From Distichodus sexfasciatus (taxonomy: Eukaryota; Chordata; Actinopteri; Characiformes; Distichodontidae), in contig JAVGVS010000011.1 in the NCBI GenBank assembly GCA_032718565.1, positions 3,309,123 through 3,373,122 of the forward strand: a stretch of DNA of 64,000 bases, given 5' to 3'. The position numbers and the translations under genes are program-made. Below the pieces are notes generated by a model, which was not told the origin of the DNA, ran no database searches, and was given only the letters and a program-made list of their open reading frames with translations. Below, piece after piece: positions 57,900 through 64,000 of the stretch. Each line of letters starts with the position of its first letter. Position 1 is the stretch's first letter.

Positions 57900-58831
57900 T
57901 TAATCGCTGCTTAATATGCGCTCGATCTCCTCCAGCCTCTTCAGGGCGGCTTCCCTTTTCTTCTCGATGTCTTTAATCTCTTTTGTGGATTTGCTCTTAG
58001 TCCGCCTGTTGTCGGCTTGGACTTGCTCCAGCGTCTTCGCCTGGCCCCGGCTCGTCGTTTCGGCGGGGGAGGATTTCCGCAAATTCTTCTCATTCCCAGC
58101 CCCTTCCTCCGTCGTTCCCACCCTGGCTTGCTGCTCGTCTTCCTCCTCCTCCTCCTCCTCCTCTCCCTCTACGCCACCCTCCCGCTTGGGCCGTCGCTGC
58201 TGCTGCTGCTGTTGGGAGTTTTCTGTGAGTTCCGCTCCCCCTGGCGTCACCGTTGTTGCAGTCGCTGCCGTCGTCGGTGTCAAGGGCTGCCCGGCGGCGC
58301 TCATGGCTGCCATTTTTCCGCGGACGATGGCCAGGTGGCGGCGTACGTACTCCTCGTTGGGAGCCATGGCCAGCGTCTCCTCGAGGCATCGTTCAGCGAG
58401 TGGAAGGTCGCGCTCCTCAAAGTGCACCACGCACAGGTTGTGCTTGGCCTGGACGTTGGTGGGGTCGAGGTTGAGGATGCGCTGGAAGCAGGCTCGGGCG
58501 CCCTGCGTGTCCTTGCGGTGGTTCATCAGGATGTCGCCCTTCAGGATCAGCCCCTTAGCGTGCTCGGGGTGGTGGCGCAGCAGCTCATCCAGCACGGGCA
58601 GCGCATCCAGCTCGCGCTGCGACTGCGAGTAGAGCAGGGCCAGGTTGAAGAGGGCGCTGCGGAAGCCCGGCTGCAGACGGATGGCCTGCCGCATCCAGCG
58701 TTCGGCCGCCTCGTCCTCGTTGGCGTCCATGGCCAGCATGCCCAGGTTGAAGTAGCCATTGGCGTCGTCCGGCTCCTCCTTCACGTAAATCAGGAGGCGG
58801 CGGTTGGCTTCCGGCCGCAGCTTCGCCTCAC
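57900..58831 (-). CDS. tmtc3: Last coding exon of tmtc3 (O-mannosyltransferase, TPR tail)
   Basis: TMTC3 is an ER multi-pass membrane enzyme that O-mannosylates cadherin-type domains; its C-terminal TPRs lie in the ER lumen. The exon begins after a TTATCATCTCAG acceptor at 58832 and ends at the TAA stop 57900-57902, giving about 310 codons. It starts GEAKLRPEANRRLL, then at least three TPR units: NGYFNLGMLAMDANEDEAAE, FRSALFNLALLYSQSQRELD and KGLILKGDILMNHRKD, plus AKHNLCVVHFEERDLPLAER. After the TPRs comes a fish-specific-looking linker with a Gln run (six Q), an acidic run (eight E) and basic patches. The end KDIEKKREAALKRLEEIERI is strongly conserved in TMTC3 and probably a coiled coil, which separates it from TMTC1, 2 and 4. 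The first codon is split with the upstream exon. The internal Met at 58784 is not a start. Confidence 0.95.
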
Positions 58832-59511
58832 CTGAGATGATAAAAAGGGCATAAATGAGAGCAGTGAAAGCTAGCGGAACTCAACGGGTTAACATAGCAG
58901 GCGTAATAATGTACGGCCGGGCAGTCGATCAAAAATGAAGTGAAAACTATGTTCGGCACCTCTGGACAACGTAATCGTGCCGTGTCAGTTATTCTGCTCA
59001 TACATTATGATACAGATTCATGTCAATATCGATGCTGCCTGACTGCAGCCCCTGAGGGCTGAGTGATATGAAGTCGATATCGTCCAGCTCTAGTTTAATA
59101 ATATGTTGGTCAACATCGATATTGATATGCTGCTCAATGATCGATGATCCAAAATGAAAACGATGATCAGCCACTGTACGTATTGTAACGTCTCTAACCA
59201 AGGAAGCGAGGTCTGTGGTTATTTAGGGAGAACAACAGTGACTGTGTTGGGGATATTGTAAGAGACACTCCGGGACACAAATATCAGACTCCTAAAAAAC
59301 GAGCAGTGGCATGCCACCTTGTAGGGATGTAACGATACATTTATCTACAATGGATGAATTTATCAATGATCACCAAGCTCATAGCATTGATCCGAAATGA
59401 GAACATCAATCAGACATCACACACACTGTAACATCACTTAAATCTATATTTATTAAAAGAGAGAAGATTGTTTTTTTATTTAAATGTCTGGTTGAGCTCA
59501 GGAATAAAACT

Positions 59512-59694
59512 TATTTCATTCATTCATTCATTCTCTGAACCGCTTAATCCCTATTGGGATCACAGGGACCGGAGCCTATCCCGGGAGCTATGGGTGCAAG
59601 GCGGGGACCAACCCTCTACAACCCACTCCGGGATCGAACCCAGGACCTTCTTACTGTGAGGCGGCAGCGCTAACCACTGCACCACCATGCCCCA
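59512..59694 (-). repeat. SINE family A, internally deleted, minus orientation
   Basis: Tail CATTCTCTGAACCGCTTAAT, then a jump from GACCAACCCTCTACAACCCA directly to CGGGATCGAACCCAGGACCT and the head TGCACCACCATGCCCC. The middle body is missing. Confidence 0.85.
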
Positions 59695-59783
59695 CTTAGG
59701 TATATCGTCTGATCGCTGGCTCCTGAATAGAATCAAATCAAAACTGTTTCGTATCAGACTTTGAGATACCGACAGACACTGGA

Positions 59784-59917
59784 TTGTTGCCCAATGCGCA
59801 GTTTGTTAGCGCGTTCGCCCCATGATCGAAAGGTCATCAGTTCGAATCCCCGGACCGGTAAGCCCATGTCAGCTGCACTGAGTGCTGTGTTCACGATGAC
59901 AAATAACTTTCACTTTC
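59784..59917 (+). repeat. SINE family B, plus orientation, internally deleted
   Basis: tRNA-like head with GTTAGCGCGTTCGCCCCATG and B box AGTTCGAATCC, joined to the tail GTGTTCACGATGACAAATAA and CTTTCACTTTC. The only plus-oriented copy in the window. Confidence 0.8.
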
Positions 59918-59981
59918 AATGAACTGATATATTGTATCTTGATCAAAACCAACGTTCAAATACTCTAATGGAGGTAACCTG

Positions 59982-60219
59982 AGTGAGTGATTATTTGTCA
60001 TTAAGAACACACCACAGCACACAGTGCACCACAACAAATGTGACCTCTGCCTTTAACCCATACGTGAAGGAGCAGTGGGCAGCTAACAAGCGCCCGGGGA
60101 GCGGTACTTGGGGACGGCACCTCGCTCATGAGTACCTCAGCGGTAACTTTACCGGCCCTGGATTCAAACCTGTAACCTTCTGATCACGGGGCAAACACCC
60201 TACCGTTACGCCACCAACC
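59982..60219 (-). repeat. SINE family B, near full length, minus orientation
   Basis: AGTGAGTGATTATTTGTCAT tail to TACCGTTACGCCACCAACC head; close to the 47.6-kb copy in sequence. Confidence 0.88.
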
Positions 60220-60387
60220 TTGTCCATGAGTTATTTTAATGATTTTTTAAAAATCCTTTCACTTTTCCCTGTGTGTGTTCATGTACTGTCCCTGTAAAAA
60301 CATACTATGGTGTATATTATCACGACTCCGACCCCGTCCAGTATGCCGTCTGTGCGTTCTCTTCAGCTTTTTTAAATCACAAACATA

Positions 60388-60965
60388 CAGTACTGTGCAA
60401 AAGTTTTAGGCAGGTGTGAAAAATGCTGTAAACAAAGAATGCTTTCAAAAATGGAAGTGTTAATCATTTATTTTCATAAATCAACAAAATGCAGTGAATG
60501 AACAAAAGAGAAATCTAAATCAAATCTATATTTGGTGTGACCACCCTTTGCCTTCAAACCAGCATCAATTCTTCTAGGTTCACTTGCACACAGTTCTTGA
60601 AGGAACTTGGCTGGTAGGTTGTTCCAAACATCTTGGAGAACTAACCACAGATCTATAATCCTATAATCCTACAAAATAATATAATGACTCCAAAATAATA
60701 TAATTCTATAATCCTACAAAATAATATAATGACTATAATCCTACAAAATCCCTGACTTTGTGCAAGTGTAACTGTGAGAATTGATGCTGATTTGAAGGCA
60801 AAAGGTAGTAACACCAAATATTGGTTTGACTTAGATTATTTCTTTTGTTCGCTCACTTTGCATTTTGTAAATTGATAAAAATAAACAATCATTATTTATA
60901 TTTCTGAAAGCATTCTTTGTTTACAGCATTTTTTCACACCTGCCTAAAACTTTTGCACAATACTG
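60388..60965. mobile_element. Tc1-type MITE with TA target duplication
   Basis: Inverted ends CAGTACTGTGCAAAAGTTTT and AAAACTTTTGCACAATACTG, extending inward through GGCAGGTGTGAAAAATGCTG and GTAAACAAAGAATGCTTTC. TA flanks both ends (60386-60387 and 60966-60967). The interior carries a local triplication of TATAATCCTACAAAATAATA (60657-60740). No transposase. Confidence 0.9.
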
Positions 60966-61019
60966 TATGATCTGTTTGTTTTAACTTCATGAGTGAACTA
61001 AGAGCAAAAAATAAAATAC

Positions 61020-61087
61020 TCAAAATCAAAATAATCGTTCATTAAGAGTAATCATGATATTGATTTGAGGCCGTATCGCCCAGCCCT
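61020..61087 (-). mobile_element. hAT-type end fragment
   Basis: Ends GGCCGTATCGCCCAGCCCTA; the reverse complement TAGGGCTGGGCGATACGGCC is a common fish hAT terminus. Only this end is visible. Confidence 0.5.
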
Positions 61088-61678
61088 AGGACTGATGTTT
61101 GCAGTGAGTTATTTTTTTAACAGATTAGCATTAAAAACATCGTCCCACGTGGTTTTCATTGAAAACAGGTCTGTAAGCGAGTGTTTGTGGAATTTAAGAA
61201 GCTAATTATTTAAAGTGACAGATCGTTCCCCATCCTGCCCACGCTGCTCCGACTGAAGTCACATCGAAGCAGAGACAAAAGAGGCAGTGTTATTGAGACG
61301 TGTAAGCCATATTACAGCGTAGGTGGGAAAATACAAGCAAATAACATGCTCGCGAAACCTAAAGCCTTCCCAGAAATGAAAATCTATCTTCCTCTTCATC
61401 CAAGACAAAAAGCCACACATCATGTATTGATATAAGGAGTGACCTTAGCAAAGGGGAAAACGTCTGGATTTAGAAAATGCTGCCTGGTTTTGATTCCAAC
61501 GTTGCACAAAAAAGAGACCACAAAAAATTCCAGTGTTTATGGTTGTGCTACTTACCATTATGTGTGCACGAAAAATCTACAATTTAATATTCTTTTGCAA
61601 ACTATTGCATTCTATCAGCATTCTAGTCAAAACAGTACAAAATACACGGTTGTTATTCCTGGAATAATTCAAATTAAA

Positions 61679-62099
61679 GGTTGACCAATATTGGTTTTTC
61701 AGGGCCGATACTGATACCGATTATTGCTAGTTAACGGGCCGATAACGGTATTTGGAACCGATATGCGAAAAAAGGGAAAAAAGAAAACACCAAGCTTAGC
61801 CGAAAGTCTCCTCTCTCCTCCTCTGAGCTTCAAGCTGTGCTCTAGTGTGACAAGAAGACGTCAGCGTTGATTAGCTAAAGCCGTCTGACATCTAGCCGGA
61901 GAGTGCTGTGGGCGGGACATTAAACGAAGCAGTCGAGAACAAACAGCACAGAGAGAAGAGACGGCAGCGGAGCCACAGTAGCGCACCTTGTAAATACTTA
62001 ATATCGGTGATGGTCAAAATTAAACACTGATACTGATAATCGTCAAAACGTCTAATATGGCCCTCGATTATTGGCCCGGACAATAATCGGTCGACCCTT
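61679..62099. mobile_element. hAT-type MITE in the tmtc3 intron
   Basis: Ends AGGTTGACCAATATTGG-type (left) and ACAATAATCGGTCGACCCTT (right) are imperfect inverted repeats. AAATTAAA at 61671-61678 and AAATCAAA at 62100-62107 fit an 8-bp target duplication with one change. A fragment of the same family lies at 29.71-29.86 kb. Confidence 0.65.
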
Positions 62100-62610
62100 A
62101 AATCAAACTGCATTAGGTGTCAAATGACTATTATTTGAAATACATTATAAATATTTTATGATGTCTATTTTAATATACAGCTGCTTTTATTCTGTTAAAA
62201 CATAGCCATAGCCAAACATAGCCACTAAATGCTGCTTTAAGCCGGGTGAAGATTAGGGGTGGCATTAAATGATTAAAGAGCGGAGTATGGATGAGTTTCT
62301 GTTATTGGTACTGCTTTCAGTGCTGGAGAATTTAGGAAAACAGATTTGTTACTGCTTCATTGCCAAGTTATCCTACACACTGACCCGCTCCATTACCGAT
62401 TAAGACATTCATCTATGACACCTTTTCAGAATAGACATCTCTTTCTCTTGTGCACAGCACACACAGTGCTTGCTCTTATTGATCTAAATAAACACTCAAA
62501 AGGGTGCGGTTTCCGGCTGCCTGGCTCACAGTTGACCTGACCTGGCCCCGCGTATTTTTGCGTAGGCTAGCAGCCTGGAGCACACACACGATATACAAAC
62601 GGTGAGAAAA

Positions 62611-62855
62611 AGAGTGATTATTTGTCATTGCCAACACAGCACAGAACAGAACAGAACACAGTGCACGACAACCAAATGTGATCTCTGCATTTGACTCATC
62701 CATGAAGGACCAGTGGGCAGCACCCAGAGAGCAGTGCTTGGCGACGGCACCCTGCTCGTGAGTAACTCAGTGGTACTGAGTTACTCGTCCGGGATTCAAA
62801 CCGGCGACCTTACGGTCACGGGGCAAACTCCCTAACCGTTACTCTACCAACTGCC
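62611..62855 (-). repeat. SINE family B, minus orientation
   Basis: GAGTGATTATTTGTCATTGC tail, an AACAG pentamer expansion at 62638-62662, head ending ACTCTACCAACTGCCC. A short inverted piece CTCAGTGGTACTGAG lies at 62766-62780. Confidence 0.82.
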
Positions 62856-63887
62856 CATTATTAAAATAATAAAATCTTTAAAAATTAAAAATGTAGATTG
62901 ATGATTAAATGTAACTAACAGCAAGCTGAGTGTTATGGGTAAACGCATTCCTAAAGTCGCTTGAGACAGTCCAATGTCAAGTTCATAACATTCAGCAATC
63001 TGGAGGCGAGTCAGAGAAATATTACAAAGAAGCGCAGCAAAAACCCTACAACGTTAGAGAAAAAGGTTCTTGTCTTTTATAAAAGGTTCTTAATCTAATT
63101 TTTTTTTCCAAAAAATTACAGATAAAAATAACGTTAAAGGACCAGACTGACAAGCAGTACCATTAAGGGTAAAAATCTTAGCAATACTCATCCCCAGTGA
63201 GGTGCGCAGCAGTTACGAATGGGAAGAGACAGGGATAGAGAAATGAAGGAAACGCTTCAAAACTGGGGCCTGATAAGAGTGGCCTTTTAAAAAGAGACGC
63301 ACACCAAGCGTACACCTTTACTGCACATCCTGCGACACTTGCCATCTGTTCGCTTTCCAATACCAGGAGATATAGTTGAAAAATAGAAAGAAGTCTAAAA
63401 GCCGCTGCTTTTCCTTAAACGTGTAGCAAACACTATTAATATTTTCAGCTACAGGCAAGACGTAGGTGTTAGCGAACCATCTCAAAAACCGCCTCAGAGG
63501 GCGTCGTGTCGCGCCCCTTTAATCTGACGGGCAAAAATAAATCTGCCTGCCGCAAAACTCAAAGCAGCTGGAGCAAATCTCCGGTAGGAAGACTTCGGCT
63601 CGGAGCTGGCTGGATGTGTAGAATGTAGGTGACGGGTCACGTTCTGCCTCGCGCTCACCTACCGCGCTAGCGAAAACATCTCTAAACAGCATGACTTCAC
63701 TTTTCACATCCTGCTTAAACCGCGAGCATGCACTCCTGAGAGAGTCATATTTCTCGCTTACTTAATTCTCATCATTTTAAAACACTACCGCTCCGAACCG
63801 AGAGGGATTCATCTTTGGAGGGAGGGAAGCATTTTGAGTTTGCGGAGATTTTTCCCTCTCTGTCTCTCTCTCGACGCTCTCACCCAC

Positions 63888-64000
63888 CAGATTCCTGCAT
63901 GAGCAGCGCAGAGTTGAAAAGGGCGAGTTTGTGGCGCGGGTTGAGGTCCAGGGCGCGGTTGAAGTTCCTGAGCGCTTCGGACGGCTCCTTCATCTCGATG
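63888..64000 (-). CDS. tmtc3: tmtc3 penultimate coding exon, cut by the window edge
   Basis: Minus frame reads IEMKEPSEALRNFNRALDL then NPRHKLALFNSALLMQES and the first base of a Gly codon before the GTGGGT donor at 63887. This is a TPR helix pair (A-L-x-N-F-x-R-A-L...N-P-x-H) and continues directly into GEAKLRPEAN of the next exon, matching the TMTC3 order. The exon is open at the window edge; upstream exons with the catalytic luminal loops and membrane segments lie outside. Confidence 0.93.

Larger units (their letters stand above)
58832..63887 (-). other. tmtc3: tmtc3 intron (5056 bp, phase 1)
   Basis: Bounded by donor TCTG|GTGGGTGAG at 63888/63887 and acceptor CTCAG|GTGAGG at 58832/58831. 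The phase-1 junction rebuilds a Gly codon. The intron carries SINEs of both families, a Tc1-type MITE, hAT-type scraps and a hAT-type MITE. 58990-59170 and 59324-59400 contain ATATCGAT-rich and TAGGGATGTAACGATAC text, typical of fish hAT scraps. 62860-63887 shows nothing recognised. Confidence 0.9.

Noticed and set aside
57916..58835. Plus-strand ORFs of 238 and 272 codons over the tmtc3 exon
   Set aside because: GC-rich antisense shadows of the conserved minus-strand TPR coding sequence.

Overview
The window looks like teleost fish nuclear DNA. The only confidently identified gene is tmtc3 (a vertebrate TPR-containing O-mannosyltransferase). The rest is dominated by element types typical of ray-finned fish: Tc1-like transposons, hAT, piggyBac-like, PIF/Harbinger and pogo-like MITEs, two tRNA-derived SINE families, L2-type LINE remnants, a decayed Ty3/gypsy element, and abundant microsatellites. 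There is one assembly gap (Ns, 28109-28185). No bacterial-style operons, CRISPR arrays, rRNA or tRNA genes were seen. I cannot place the species more finely.

Layout. 1-426: a probable minus-strand coding exon of an unidentified gene that runs off the left edge, with a CpG-rich stretch at about 1.5-1.8 kb that could be its promoter. 1.9-6.3 kb: no recognisable gene. 6.3-10.4 kb: SINEs, a GC-rich stretch, an L2-like LINE split by a microsatellite and a Tc1 copy. 10.4-15.1 kb: mostly unique AT-rich DNA with a repeat tail and a TTAA-flanked piggyBac-like MITE. 15.8-24.5 kb: a dense nest of transposons: a hAT MITE, a Harbinger element carrying a MADF-domain remnant, then a long inverted-repeat element split by a 6.7-kb hAT shell, which itself contains a broken gypsy retrotransposon that has been hit by further elements. 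26.1-28.1 kb: an inverted-repeat MITE abutting a Tc1 copy that carries an LTR-like insert and ends in the assembly gap. 28.2-46 kb: sparse; a pogo-like MITE, a LINE remnant and two hAT elements with perfect 8-bp target duplications (35.15-36.18 kb and 41.18-41.98 kb). 46.4-52.8 kb: degenerate long-period repeats, SINEs, a hAT MITE and a 0.4-kb duplication. 54.3-55.6 kb: a tandem array of a 42-bp unit made of two diverged 21-bp halves. 56.4-57.9 kb: probable tmtc3 3' UTR and downstream DNA with purine and TG tracts. 57900-58831: the last tmtc3 coding exon. 58832-63887: a tmtc3 intron with SINEs, a Tc1-type MITE and a hAT-type MITE. 63888-64000: the preceding tmtc3 exon, cut by the right edge.

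The two tmtc3 exons join in phase across the intron and encode the C-terminal TPRs and basic/acidic tail. Most long reading frames elsewhere come from repeats or transposon remnants. I found no convincing new multi-gene system. The observations most worth following are the unidentified left-edge exon, the datable transposon nest, the MADF-bearing Harbinger remnant, and the 42-bp array that stays open in several frames on both strands.
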